DNA of 13,223 nucleotides from JBCCIM01 sp045106435 (GTDB lineage Bacteria; Bacteroidota; Rhodothermia; Rhodothermales; JAHQVL01), in assembly GCA_045106435.1 (NCBI GenBank), contig JBGCEN010000467.1:1-13223 (forward strand). The letters run 5' to 3'. Shown in pieces: positions 1-8,259 of this stretch (position 1 is its first letter; each line of letters starts with the position of its first letter). The notes beneath the pieces are model-generated. The model had not been told where the DNA came from. It saw only the letters and a list, made by a program, of their open reading frames with translations, and searched no databases. Made by a program: the position numbers and the translations under genes.

Positions 1-133
1 AGATGCTACGCTTTGGGCCATGGTACAACACCGACCCACCAATCATGATGCCTTCAATGAGCTCTCCGGCGTAGGTCAGGTGAAGTTGGAGCGGTATGGG
101 GATTTGTTTATAGATGTGATTCGTCAGTATTGA
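1..133 (+). CDS. recQ: RecQ-like ATP-dependent DNA helicase, C-terminal fragment (HRDC domain)
   Basis: The window opens inside a gene. Reading from base 2 gives 43 residues and then TGA at 131-133. The peptide carries the signature of an HRDC domain: a helix ending in HRPT, a short linker, then the L-x-G-V-G-x-x-K-L-E-R-Y-G block followed by F-I-D-V-I. In bacterial RecQ the HRDC domain is the last domain and binds DNA to steer the 3'-5' helicase in recombination and repair. The stop shortly after this block fits RecQ well. HRDC also occurs in RNase D and UvrD-like proteins, so without the helicase core the assignment is by resemblance of the C-terminus only. A sulfatase on the same strand starts 199 bp downstream, too far to imply an operon. 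Confidence 0.7.
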   Translation, partial: DATLWAMVQHRPTNHDAFNELSGVGQVKLERYGDLFIDVIRQY

Positions 134-332
134 GGTGTATCTGGGATACCGTTTCGGGTTTAGCGTTCAAGGTTTAGCGTTATTGGTGAATGTAATTCAG
201 GAGGGGCATGCTGAAATTTAGCAGCAAACGCTGTAGATTAACTTCCTGACTTCTGCGGCCTGCCCAAATATTCTATTCCGCAACCGCATTGGTGAGTAAA
301 GCCGTTAAGTATTTCACTGTTTAAGCCCCCTG
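134..332. other. Intergenic region between recQ and sulfatase
   Basis: This 199-bp stretch has no credible ORF. Just after the recQ stop there is a short hairpin candidate (gtatc-tgg-gatac) without a T-tract, so it is a poor terminator. It contains a 14-bp tandem duplication (157-181). No good Shine-Dalgarno sequence precedes the sulfatase start. Confidence 0.6.
157..181. repeat. 14-bp tandem direct repeat, about 1.8 copies
   Basis: The unit ggtttagcgttcaa at 157-170 is followed directly by ggtttagcgtt at 171-181, with 11 of 11 bases shared. It lies between recQ and the sulfatase. Its role is unknown; it may be a slippage product or a paired binding site. Confidence 0.7.
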
Positions 333-1892
333 ATGATGAGCATGCACTCTGGCGCGCGTTTTTGTGTTTGGTTTTTTGCCCTCCTGCTAATTACTGGGCT
401 CAATGGGCAACCACATATTGATGATAAAATAGAACAGCCCAACATCATTCTGTTTCTGGTAGATGATATGGGCTGGCAGGATACCTCGGTGCCATTTCAT
501 ACATCAAAGACGTCGTTCAACGAGATCTATCAGACGCCAAATATGGAGCGTCTGGCCAGGCAGGGGGTGGTGCTGACCAATGCCTATGCAGCCAGTCCTG
601 TTTGCACGCCAACGCGCACGAGTATTATGACAGGGCAGAATCCCGGCCGTACACACATTACAAACTGGACGCTTCGCAATAGCAGGGAGGCGCAGGAAAC
701 AGGACCAAAAAACTACCCCTTGCAATCACCGGATTGGCGGTTTGAAGGATTGCAGCCTGGCGATGTCACGTTGCCGCAAGTTTTAAAGGAGCAGGGATAC
801 TGGACCATTCATGCCGGCAAAGCGCATTTTGGTGCGATGGAAACCGCGGGCGCCAATCCATCGAATTTGGGGTTTGATGTAAACATAGCCGGACATGCAG
901 CCGGCGCACCGGGCAGCTACTACGGCACCCATAATTACAGCGCATCATTTCGGGGCAGGGATGGCGTTTGGGATGTGCCAGGGCTCGAGGCGTATCATGG
1001 CAAAGGGATCAATCTGACTGAAGTATTGACCATCGAAGCCAATAAAGCCATGGCAGATGCCGTAGCAATGAGCCGGCCGTTTTACCTCAATATGGCGCAC
1101 TATGGGGTACATACGCCGATTATGGCCGACTCACAATACGTCGACAAATACAGCCATTTAGACCCCAAAGAAGCTGCTTACGCGTCCATGTTAGAGGGGA
1201 TGGATGCCAGTCTTGGTGGATTGATGCACCAGCTTGAAGCGATGGGTGAAGCAACCCGGACACTCATTGTGTTTTTTTCCGACAATGGCGGCTTGAGCGC
1301 GCATGCACGAGGTGAAACAGCTTTTGGGACGGGCAAGAACACACATAACTTACCGCTAAGGAGTGGCAAGGGATCAGCATACGAAGGCGGGACGCGAATC
1401 CCCATGATTGTGTCCTGGGCACGAAAGGATGACAGCGAACCGTTGCAACAGGCTTTCAAGCTTCCAGTAGCGAGAATGGATACCCCGGTGATTAGCGACG
1501 ATCTGTTTCCAACATTTATGGAGCTAGCCGGCACAGTGGTGCCTGAAGGACACGATGTCGATGGCACATCTCTAGTGCCGTTATTGCAAGGCGGCGTATT
1601 GGAAGATCGTGTACTGGGATGGCACTACCCACACAAGTGGGGGCCAGAGGGGCCCGGCACTGATCCTTTCACAGCTGTTCGGAAGGGAGAATGGAAAATC
1701 ATCTATTTCTACAAAGACGCCAGATACGAACTTTACAATCTGGCGCAGGACCTGGGAGAGACTACCGACCTTGCATGGAAGCAAGCTGAGAAATTGGCTG
1801 AGATGAAAGCGGTGCTGAAAGATTGGATGGAGGATGTAGGTGCACAAAAGCCGAAAGATAAGAAGACGGGCGTAGCTGTTGAGCTTAAATAA
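333..1892 (+). CDS. Exported sulfatase (S1 type, Cys-dependent formylglycine enzyme)
   Basis: This is a 519-aa sulfatase that should hydrolyse sulfate esters from a sugar or aryl substrate outside the cytoplasm. A hydrophobic stretch at residues about 10-22 after a basic start is a signal peptide. The catalytic motif C91-T-P-T-R95 (codon 603-605) is the C-x-P-x-R site whose Cys is oxidised to formylglycine. Metal-binding and active-site blocks follow the family order: L-V-D-D-M-G-W (DD at 44-45), H160-A-G-K163, H256/H260 in AHYGVH, S-D317-N318-G-G, and K346 before EGGTRIP. The length matches the family. The start choice is soft: ATGs at 333, 336 and 342 are all in frame and no Shine-Dalgarno is visible. 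No formylglycine-generating enzyme is in this window, so maturation must come from elsewhere. The substrate cannot be read from the sequence. Confidence 0.93.
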   Translation: MMSMHSGARFCVWFFALLLITGLNGQPHIDDKIEQPNIILFLVDDMGWQDTSVPFHTSKTSFNEIYQTPNMERLARQGVVLTNAYAASPVCTPTRTSIMTGQNPGRTHITNWTLRNSREAQETGPKNYPLQSPDWRFEGLQPGDVTLPQVLKEQGYWTIHAGKAHFGAMETAGANPSNLGFDVNIAGHAAGAPGSYYGTHNYSASFRGRDGVWDVPGLEAYHGKGINLTEVLTIEANKAMADAVAMSRPFYLNMAHYGVHTPIMADSQYVDKYSHLDPKEAAYASMLEGMDASLGGLMHQLEAMGEATRTLIVFFSDNGGLSAHARGETAFGTGKNTHNLPLRSGKGSAYEGGTRIPMIVSWARKDDSEPLQQAFKLPVARMDTPVISDDLFPTFMELAGTVVPEGHDVDGTSLVPLLQGGVLEDRVLGWHYPHKWGPEGPGTDPFTAVRKGEWKIIYFYKDARYELYNLAQDLGETTDLAWKQAEKLAEMKAVLKDWMEDVGAQKPKDKKTGVAVELK

Positions 1893-2075
1893 TTGTTTTC
1901 GTGTTTAGGGCGTGATGTAATTCACTTTCATTCCGTGATAAGACACATAAATACCCTGTAAGAGATCTTTTTTTATGACATTCTGGGGAAATCGTCGCCG
2001 GGTGTTTATGAAAGTCGGGGTAGAATCATTCTTAAGTGAGGCCTCTCATGTAGAAAAAAACCAAGCGCTAACTTG

Positions 2076-2115
2076 TATTTAATAAAGCATCTCCTTATTT
2101 AATACAACATCTGCT
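2076..2115. repeat. 20-bp tandem direct repeat, two copies
   Basis: Copy one is tatttaataaagcatctcct (2076-2095) and copy two is tatttaatacaacatctgct (2096-2115). They match at 17 of 20 positions and abut exactly. A period of 20 bp is close to two helical turns, so a protein bound to each copy would sit on the same face of the DNA. The repeat lies about 150 bp upstream of the candidate promoter of the receptor operon. Confidence 0.75.
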
Positions 2116-2259
2116 TAGCACGTAGAGATTTGATGTTTTGCGCTCTTTGGTATTGCACCATAAACTGCCACCCACATTGGTCCCACCCTGTCCGTTTCAT
2201 TCCGTTGCAATACAACCACGCCGGCGTAAAAAATCACATGAAAAATCCTGTGCTTTTCG

Positions 2260-2295
2260 TTTGACAACATTATTTCGTCCACTCTTTTTGTTGTC
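2260..2295 (+). promoter_or_regulatory. Candidate Bacteroidota-type promoter within an inverted repeat
   Basis: TTTG at 2260-2263 is followed after 19 nt by TCTTTTTG at 2283-2290. This resembles the Bacteroidota sigma-factor consensus TTTG/TAnnTTTG with one mismatch (C for A). An inverted repeat gacaac (2263-2268) and gttgtc (2290-2295) frames the spacer, so a repressor could overlap the promoter. The start site would be about 250 nt before the receptor ATG. This is pattern matching only. Confidence 0.3.
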
Positions 2296-2521
2296 GTAAG
2301 CATGTAGTTATTAGAGGACATTCGTTCTCTGATAGATCTGTACCCACATGTGGTTTGTGACTCGTTCATGACTGCCTGTTTTTTGTGTACAATCGAGGAA
2401 GTCTAAATACCCTAAGATCCTTAGCGAAGGTCTGTTGTGGCCACCATTAGATGACCCGTTCGTCATTTCTAAGCTGTAATCATTCCTGTTCGCGAGCGTA
2501 TCAATCAACTTCAAAGTGATC

Positions 2522-2540
2522 AACACCTGGAGGAGGTGTT
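2522..2540 (+). promoter_or_regulatory. Hairpin carrying the Shine-Dalgarno sequence in its loop
   Basis: A perfect 7-bp stem, aacacct (2522-2528) with aggtgtt (2534-2540), encloses the loop ggagg (2529-2533), 3 nt before the ATG at 2544. The loop is the anti-16S core sequence, and the alternative pairing AGGAGG (2531-2536) extends into the stem. The RBS can therefore be either presented or partly hidden, which is a natural place for translational control of the receptor. Confidence 0.6.
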
Positions 2541-2543
2541 CCT

Positions 2544-5500
2544 ATGAGGTTAAAGACTCCATATTACTTCCCAATACTCCTGGTTTTCGTTCTTTCTTTG
2601 GTCATCCCTGATCAAGTTTTCGCACAATCGGGAAAACTATCAGGTGTTGTAACTGACGCTGTAAGCGGAGACCCAATTCCTGGTGCAACAGTCATTATTG
2701 ACGGCACAACCCAGGGCACGGCTACTGACACTGAAGGCCGATACGATATCTTGAACGTAAGTCCTGGCACGTATTCGCTTCGATTTTCATTTGTGGGTTT
2801 CACTACCCGACTCATCGAAAACGTACTTGTTACTTCTGGCCGAACAACCACCCTCAACACAACGATGGGTACGGAGGTCGTCGAAACGGGCGAGATCGTT
2901 ATTGCAGCAGAACGCCCTGTTGTAGACGTGAATCAGACTACTTCGCGGGCAATTGTTACAGGCGAAGAACTCTCCCGATTACCCGTGGCAACGCTGAACG
3001 ATGCCATTTCGCGCACATCGAATTCTTATGAAGGATTTATCAGGGGGAGCCGGCGCTATGAGACCAAAACCATTCTTGATGGCATTGACGTTTCTGATGC
3101 CTTTAATCCAATTGCGCCCAATGCCAACTCAACCTCATCAAATCCCCTGGGATCACGGCAAATACCCTTTGCCGGGGCCATTTATGATAACACAAACCGG
3201 CATCACCAGGCCAATGGCGGACTGTTTTCGATTAACCCTGAAGCTGTTTCTGAAGTAACGGTTAATACAGGTGCGATGGAGTCTCGATATGCGGCAGCAT
3301 CCGGTGGTGTAGTAACGGTAGCATTAAGTGAAGGAAAGGGGCCTATAACCGGGACAGCTTCGTTCCGTTACACCCCATCAATTATTCGCCCGGGACCTGA
3401 TTCGCTCAATTACTATGAAGATGGAGCTTCGTATCTAGCTGAGCGAGACACGAAGGTTGCAGAAGGTGCTACCAGTGCAGAATTGTTCACCTGGACACCA
3501 GACAAGTATGGCGTTTCAGAAGATCCAGAAGTGGACGCCCGTTTCTCTCTCAGCGGGTCGATCACGGATAAGTGGAGCTTCTTTGCCGCCGGCCAATGGT
3601 TTCAAACGAGCGGTTTTCAGCCTAATGTATTTCGAAAACGCCTCTCCGGTCAGCTCAAGACGAGTTATGACCTCGGGGAAAACACACGGTTAAGCCTGCT
3701 TGGTATTGTGGAAGACAATGGATTGTGGGGAAACTGGAATAACCGTAGCTACATGGATTATTGGCGGTTCTATTTGGAAGGCGTCGCACAAGACGATGCC
3801 GGCAGTTACCTGGGTTCTATCAAACTAACCCAGGTGCTCTCTGACCATTCTTACCTGGAATTTCAGGTATACAACACCTACAAACGTACCCGATATGGAT
3901 ATGTAGATGATGATGGCGATGGCTTTACACAACTCGGTGAAGACGGTGACTTTATCGACTTTACTGATCCAGCCAACATCATGAAATACATAGGCACAGG
4001 CGCTGATAACTCGAAGATGTTTTATGAGAACATTTCCAACAGCTTCTCTCATACGCAGATTCAGTTACCCGATGGCAGTAATTACAAAGCCGCTCGTCCT
4101 CAGCCTTATTCAGAAGACGCTACGCAGACAAACACTGGCATTAAGCTTGACTATGCCAACCAGATATCTTCCAATCATTTTATCCAGTTAGGTACCGAGC
4201 TAAAAAGCCGCACTTTTGAATACGATCAGGTATATGGTGTTGATCAGACGGGTGCAAAACTCAACGGTGCGCTGGAGCCCTTTATCCCTCAATCGTGGGA
4301 ACGCAATCCCTGGGAGTTGGGCATTTATGCGTCGGACCGTATGGAGTATGCCGGCCTGATTGTTAATCTGGGACTTCGGGTAGAATTTATTGATCGGAAT
4401 ATGGAAAAGATCAATGATATCTTCTATCCATTCAGGAGAGATTCGGTAACGGTTACATCGAATATCGACCCAGGGATGGCCCCCGTAAAACTTGCACGCA
4501 ATAACTTTGACAGAGGCGAAAGCGTGCCAACAGATTTCTTCCTTATTCCTAGCATCGGCGTATCGCATCCCATCGGCACAACCGGGGCGATGTACTTTTC
4601 CTATGCGCGAACCAAACAATTGCTGCCTTACACCACGTTGTATCAGTTTTATGATGGCAACAGCTCGAATAATCGATTCTTTAATTATCAAGATCCAGAG
4701 CAAGACCCGATAACGTCTGACAACTATGAAGTGGGGGTTCAATGGGAATTTGCAGAAGGTTGGGGTGCTGATATAAACGCATATATGCGTGCAATTCAGA
4801 ACTACAACCAGACAACGCTCACGGCCTCCAGAGCTGCAGATCCAGATGGCCCACCCGTGCTGGTAAACACGCTTCACACGTATGCCACCAGCTTTGGATA
4901 CGCAGACGCGAGAGGCATTGAGCTGGTGCTCCGAAGGCGTGCTTTGAGCATTGCCAAAGATGTGACGCTGGGTATTACGGCTTCGTATACGTTTTCTGCT
5001 GTAGAACAGGCCATAGCCACTGGCGAAAATACGAGAGATTTTGCTGATCAGGGAAATGGAAGTGAGATACCATTCGACGACGCTGAAGATTACCAGAACT
5101 TCCCACAAAACGTCGCCGGCGGATCCTCCACCCTCACGGGAGGCTACGACAGATCGCATCGTTTTGTGCTTCGATCAGTTTCTTCACTCCCCTACAATAT
5201 CTCTATCGGATTAACCGGTAGCCTGGAGAGCGGATTTCTCTATCCGCCCGTTGTGGAAGCTGACCCCAGAGATCGGGCGCTTTTGACCGGACCTACCAAT
5301 TACAAGTTCGATTTGCGATTTGAAAAACGATTCGCTTTTGAAGGTCGCTACGGTGTTGATCTATATGTAGACATAACCAATTTGACTAACCGTCAGAATG
5401 TCATTGCATATGAACGTGCTACGATCGACACGCAACGGAATTTCGAACTGAATGGTATTCCCGGTCCCCGTTTGATTTCAAGAGATGGAACATCATTGTT

Positions 5501-5546
5501 TGGTCCCGCCCGGACCGTGTACTTCGGTGCGCGGCTTCGATTCTGA
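2544..5546 (+). CDS. TonB-dependent outer-membrane receptor with carboxypeptidase-regulatory-like N-terminal domain
   Basis: This 1000-aa receptor should take up a large or scarce ligand across the outer membrane using TonB energy. A signal peptide (residues 1-27, cleavage after VFA before Q28) is followed by a CarboxypepD_reg-like beta-sandwich at about 31-115 (GKLSGVVTDAVSGDPIPGA, then GRYDILNVSPGTYSLRFSFVG). A plug domain covers about 115-265 and contains LDGIDVSDAF and a Ser/Asn-rich segment. A beta-barrel follows to the C-terminus, which ends VYFGARLRF with the terminal Phe typical of outer-membrane proteins. Residues D455, D457, D459, G460 and E466 form an EF-hand-like loop inside the barrel region, probably extracellular. 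The strong AGGAGG before ATG 2544 fixes the start. It is the first gene of a tight trio with the T9SS-sorted protein and the PorV-like protein. No SusD gene accompanies it, so it is not a classical SusC. The ligand is unknown. Confidence 0.92.
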   Translation: MRLKTPYYFPILLVFVLSLVIPDQVFAQSGKLSGVVTDAVSGDPIPGATVIIDGTTQGTATDTEGRYDILNVSPGTYSLRFSFVGFTTRLIENVLVTSGRTTTLNTTMGTEVVETGEIVIAAERPVVDVNQTTSRAIVTGEELSRLPVATLNDAISRTSNSYEGFIRGSRRYETKTILDGIDVSDAFNPIAPNANSTSSNPLGSRQIPFAGAIYDNTNRHHQANGGLFSINPEAVSEVTVNTGAMESRYAAASGGVVTVALSEGKGPITGTASFRYTPSIIRPGPDSLNYYEDGASYLAERDTKVAEGATSAELFTWTPDKYGVSEDPEVDARFSLSGSITDKWSFFAAGQWFQTSGFQPNVFRKRLSGQLKTSYDLGENTRLSLLGIVEDNGLWGNWNNRSYMDYWRFYLEGVAQDDAGSYLGSIKLTQVLSDHSYLEFQVYNTYKRTRYGYVDDDGDGFTQLGEDGDFIDFTDPANIMKYIGTGADNSKMFYENISNSFSHTQIQLPDGSNYKAARPQPYSEDATQTNTGIKLDYANQISSNHFIQLGTELKSRTFEYDQVYGVDQTGAKLNGALEPFIPQSWERNPWELGIYASDRMEYAGLIVNLGLRVEFIDRNMEKINDIFYPFRRDSVTVTSNIDPGMAPVKLARNNFDRGESVPTDFFLIPSIGVSHPIGTTGAMYFSYARTKQLLPYTTLYQFYDGNSSNNRFFNYQDPEQDPITSDNYEVGVQWEFAEGWGADINAYMRAIQNYNQTTLTASRAADPDGPPVLVNTLHTYATSFGYADARGIELVLRRRALSIAKDVTLGITASYTFSAVEQAIATGENTRDFADQGNGSEIPFDDAEDYQNFPQNVAGGSSTLTGGYDRSHRFVLRSVSSLPYNISIGLTGSLESGFLYPPVVEADPRDRALLTGPTNYKFDLRFEKRFAFEGRYGVDLYVDITNLTNRQNVIAYERATIDTQRNFELNGIPGPRLISRDGTSLFGPARTVYFGARLRF

Positions 5547-5591
5547 TCACTCTGATTTCCTCTTTTTTCAATCTGATATTTTAATAGGGCT

Positions 5592-8231
5592 ATGAAGAAC
5601 AAACTTCTGTACTTTTCTTTGTCCTGGTTCTTGCTGCTCACTTTAGCCGAGCCAGCATTTGCGCAGAAAAGAGATACCCCATCATCACAGCTTAACTTCA
5701 ACACGCGCCCCAATCGGGCCGGCTCAGGCTATCTGGTGGCTGGAGACTTCTGGAGCACAGTGCATCCCGTAAATGCTGAAGTGCCCAACCTGCTTCGAAG
5801 TCAGTTTGCCGGAATCAATCATAACTACATTATGATGCTGGGATCAACTGGTAACTGGCGTGAACCCATTGGCTCCTGGCCCTCAGGTTATCCTTATACA
5901 AATACATTCCGAAACTCCCCCCTGTTTTTCTTTTCTGCTTTTGACAAGGAAGGCTGGACAGGATACGCACCAGGAAATCCGATGCGGGACCTCGACCAGG
6001 GAACGGACACACAGGGAGCCGGCGGCAGTAGTCGATTTATGTTTCCTACATATGGACCTAACGTGTTAGGCGCAGGAGACCCCGCGCGTGATTATCGTCG
6101 CCCGGCCAAGTTTACGGATGAAACGCGAAGGCACATGATTTACGAAGCCGGCTGGCCGACTACAGCTGGCGTCGACTACAAAATTCGCGCGCATCAGTAT
6201 ACTTCGAATGAGCAAAATTTGAACGATTTTGTTGCTATCGAAATCACAATGACCAATACGGGTATTGTGGATAGCAATGCAGATGGCGTTGCAGATGAAA
6301 CGGGCAACGTCGTTGATGGCATTGCTGCTACGGTAACTGGCGATGTTGCACCCAGTATTCTAATCAGTACGGCAGGGGATCGTGGATGTAATTGCATTGC
6401 TGCCGGCCGCTCCTTCGGATATGTGGCTGCACCAGATGCTACCGGCGCTCCATACAATATGTTTGTTTGGTGGGCCAACGTTGCCCCACAAACCGGACAG
6501 TCAGCACCACCGGCTGGTGAACGTGGCTTCGGCATAGACAATACCAATCGACGCCTCGGTTACAGTGATATCTGGAATACCTGGACTTTTCTGGGCGTCC
6601 GTGAAGGTGCCATTGATGACAATAACCTGGGTGCCATAACAGCCAACTCACCCGACAAAGCTACCACGTTTGGTACGCACTCTATCGGTGAAGGCAGCCA
6701 GCGGGGCTGGTACAATTCCAATCACTGGCAAGGGGGATTGGCCAATCGCAGGTCGTCGGATATTTCCTTCAGAAATGCTACGGCTACGTGGTATGAAGAC
6801 TACGGCAAACTCTCCAATGGGGGAGATGTGTTGCCCAGTTTTGCACCAAATCCAGCGTTCTTTGCTAGTGGCACTGCGGATGATATTTCTACTTTTGTTG
6901 TAGGCGATGCAAGCGCCCGCCCGAATGGGGATTTCAAAAATGGGCATGAGGATGTGGGAAGCGTACTCGCTATTGAGCAACCAATTTGGGAGCCGGATTG
7001 GAATCCCGGCGCCGCAAATGGAGATTTTTACGGGCAGGGCATGGGATTTAGCAAACAATACAACTTCGGAGAATCTCCCCAGCAAAGCGCCGGCCCTTAC
7101 ACCTTGGATGTTGGCGAATCTGTAACCATGGTATTTGTACATGGAGCCGGCTTTCGACTTGAAGGTGTGAAAGACGCGGTCGACGCGGCACGTTGGGCTT
7201 GGGAAAAAGGCTGGGATATCAGCAATGACATGCCTACTCCGCCGGCGCCAGACATCAACGTTTCGAGTACGACGGATGGCTCAGCTTTAATTCGTTGGAC
7301 AGATGTAAGCACCATTGAGCCTGTTGATGGATACAAAATCTGGCGTGCATCGCAATTCCAGCGTACAGACTATCTGGATGCTGGCATGCGCGTAATGGAT
7401 AAATATCACCACCTCCACGAAGCCGGTTCAGATCCATATGCGGAAGCTTTTCTCGACCCAGTGAATCCCAACTTTGATGTGGGCGACCCCGACGAATATT
7501 TCTCGACAGATATACAGGGTTCATATCAGCCGGCCGAGTGGGGGACCTATGAATTGGTCGAAAAAATACCTACCAGTGAGTTGAGTCAGTATGTGGACGA
7601 GACGGGCGGTTACAACTTTGCCTATGAAGATGCTTCCAGTGCCGTAATTACAGGATTTACGTACTGGTTTTATGTCTCTGCTTATAAGGAAGGTTCTTTC
7701 AGCGGGCCGCAAGGCGCAGTACCTGTTGGACATATTGAATCTGCCAATTTTAATCGAAACGGCAGAAATTCGCCAGAAGCATCCAATGGCTCTATTGGCC
7801 TGGAATCGCTCTGGGGCAGCACGTATCCCTATGCATTTCGTAATGCCGACTATCCTGCTGGAGACCAACAGCGACTTAAAAATATGGGCATTCCCTTCAC
7901 GGTTACGCCGCCAGTGGCCCCGATTGATCAGGTTGCTGATTTAATTACGGTTACGCCAAATCCGTATAAAATCACTGGTTTGAACGATATTCGGAATAAT
8001 GCCTCAAGCCATAATATTGACTTTTTGAATCTACCTGCAGATTTCACGCTGACGATCATTGATGTCGCCGGCCAGATCGTATTTCAGGAAGTAGTTGATG
8101 GGGCGCCAGATGGGAAGTACACCTGGGACCTCTTCTCAAAAGATGGAGTGGAGGTAGCCAGTGGGCTATACCTGTATCATGTAGAACATGGCGGTGGAGA
8201 TGTCACCGGTCATTTTGCCATCATTAGATAG
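5592..8231 (+). CDS. Large exported protein with fibronectin-III-like region and T9SS type A sorting-like C-terminus
   Basis: This 879-aa protein begins with a signal peptide (residues 1 to about 24, ending AFA before Q25). The first 540 residues are rich in Gly, Asn, Trp and aromatic residues and belong to no enzyme family I recognise. At about 550-720 a fibronectin-III-like section starts PPAPDINVSSTTDGSALIRWTD and continues GYKIWRAS. From about residue 785 the tail VTPNPY, LTIIDVAGQIVFQE, GKYTWDL, GLYLYHVE looks like the FlgD/Por-secretion sorting domain that sends proteins through the type IX system to the cell surface. It has only two cysteines that I can find, C266-N-C268. D-x-N-x-D-G-x-x-D at about 229-237 is a possible calcium loop. 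It starts 45 bp after the receptor stop and ends 39 bp before the PorV-like gene. I infer a surface ligand-binding or adhesive role; function is not shown. Confidence 0.85.
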   Translation: MKNKLLYFSLSWFLLLTLAEPAFAQKRDTPSSQLNFNTRPNRAGSGYLVAGDFWSTVHPVNAEVPNLLRSQFAGINHNYIMMLGSTGNWREPIGSWPSGYPYTNTFRNSPLFFFSAFDKEGWTGYAPGNPMRDLDQGTDTQGAGGSSRFMFPTYGPNVLGAGDPARDYRRPAKFTDETRRHMIYEAGWPTTAGVDYKIRAHQYTSNEQNLNDFVAIEITMTNTGIVDSNADGVADETGNVVDGIAATVTGDVAPSILISTAGDRGCNCIAAGRSFGYVAAPDATGAPYNMFVWWANVAPQTGQSAPPAGERGFGIDNTNRRLGYSDIWNTWTFLGVREGAIDDNNLGAITANSPDKATTFGTHSIGEGSQRGWYNSNHWQGGLANRRSSDISFRNATATWYEDYGKLSNGGDVLPSFAPNPAFFASGTADDISTFVVGDASARPNGDFKNGHEDVGSVLAIEQPIWEPDWNPGAANGDFYGQGMGFSKQYNFGESPQQSAGPYTLDVGESVTMVFVHGAGFRLEGVKDAVDAARWAWEKGWDISNDMPTPPAPDINVSSTTDGSALIRWTDVSTIEPVDGYKIWRASQFQRTDYLDAGMRVMDKYHHLHEAGSDPYAEAFLDPVNPNFDVGDPDEYFSTDIQGSYQPAEWGTYELVEKIPTSELSQYVDETGGYNFAYEDASSAVITGFTYWFYVSAYKEGSFSGPQGAVPVGHIESANFNRNGRNSPEASNGSIGLESLWGSTYPYAFRNADYPAGDQQRLKNMGIPFTVTPPVAPIDQVADLITVTPNPYKITGLNDIRNNASSHNIDFLNLPADFTLTIIDVAGQIVFQEVVDGAPDGKYTWDLFSKDGVEVASGLYLYHVEHGGGDVTGHFAIIR

Positions 8232-8259
8232 GGGAATCACCCATCACCTGAATCTGAAT

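Larger units (their letters stand above)
1893..2543. other. Long non-coding region upstream of the receptor operon
   Basis: These 651 bp separate the sulfatase from the TonB-dependent receptor. I find no convincing coding sequence on either strand: the minus-strand frames here are short, low-complexity in meaning and match no family I recognise. The region holds the palindrome gaggcctc (2039-2046), a 20-bp tandem duplication (2076-2115), a candidate promoter inside an inverted repeat (2260-2295), and a hairpin displaying the ribosome binding site (2522-2540). The arrangement suggests that regulation of the downstream operon is concentrated here and that its mRNA leader may be about 250 nt long. 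No clear intrinsic terminator follows the sulfatase. Confidence 0.6.

Noticed and set aside
1178..1567. 129-aa antisense open frame within the sulfatase gene
   Set aside because: It is opposite the conserved catalytic half of the sulfatase and has no domain features.
2076..2115. CRISPR-like repeat array
   Set aside because: Only two abutting 20-bp copies with no spacers; the same holds for the 14-bp tandems at 157 and 11442.
2115..2526. Two overlapping minus-strand open frames (84 and 71 aa) in the receptor leader
   Set aside because: They overlap each other, lack ribosome binding sites and family resemblance, and would read through the promoter and RBS hairpin region.
4200..5159. 319-aa open frame antisense to the TonB-dependent receptor
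   Set aside because: It lies entirely opposite a well-supported receptor gene, shows no recognisable domain, and is explained by the codon bias of the sense strand.
2544..5546. SusC-type receptor of a polysaccharide utilisation locus
   Set aside because: No SusD gene follows and no glycoside hydrolase is near; the architecture is of the general CarboxypepD_reg/TonB receptor type.
6648..7142. 164-aa antisense open frame within the T9SS-sorted protein gene
   Set aside because: No start signal or family resemblance, and it is fully inside a gene with a clear signal peptide and sorting tail in the other strand.
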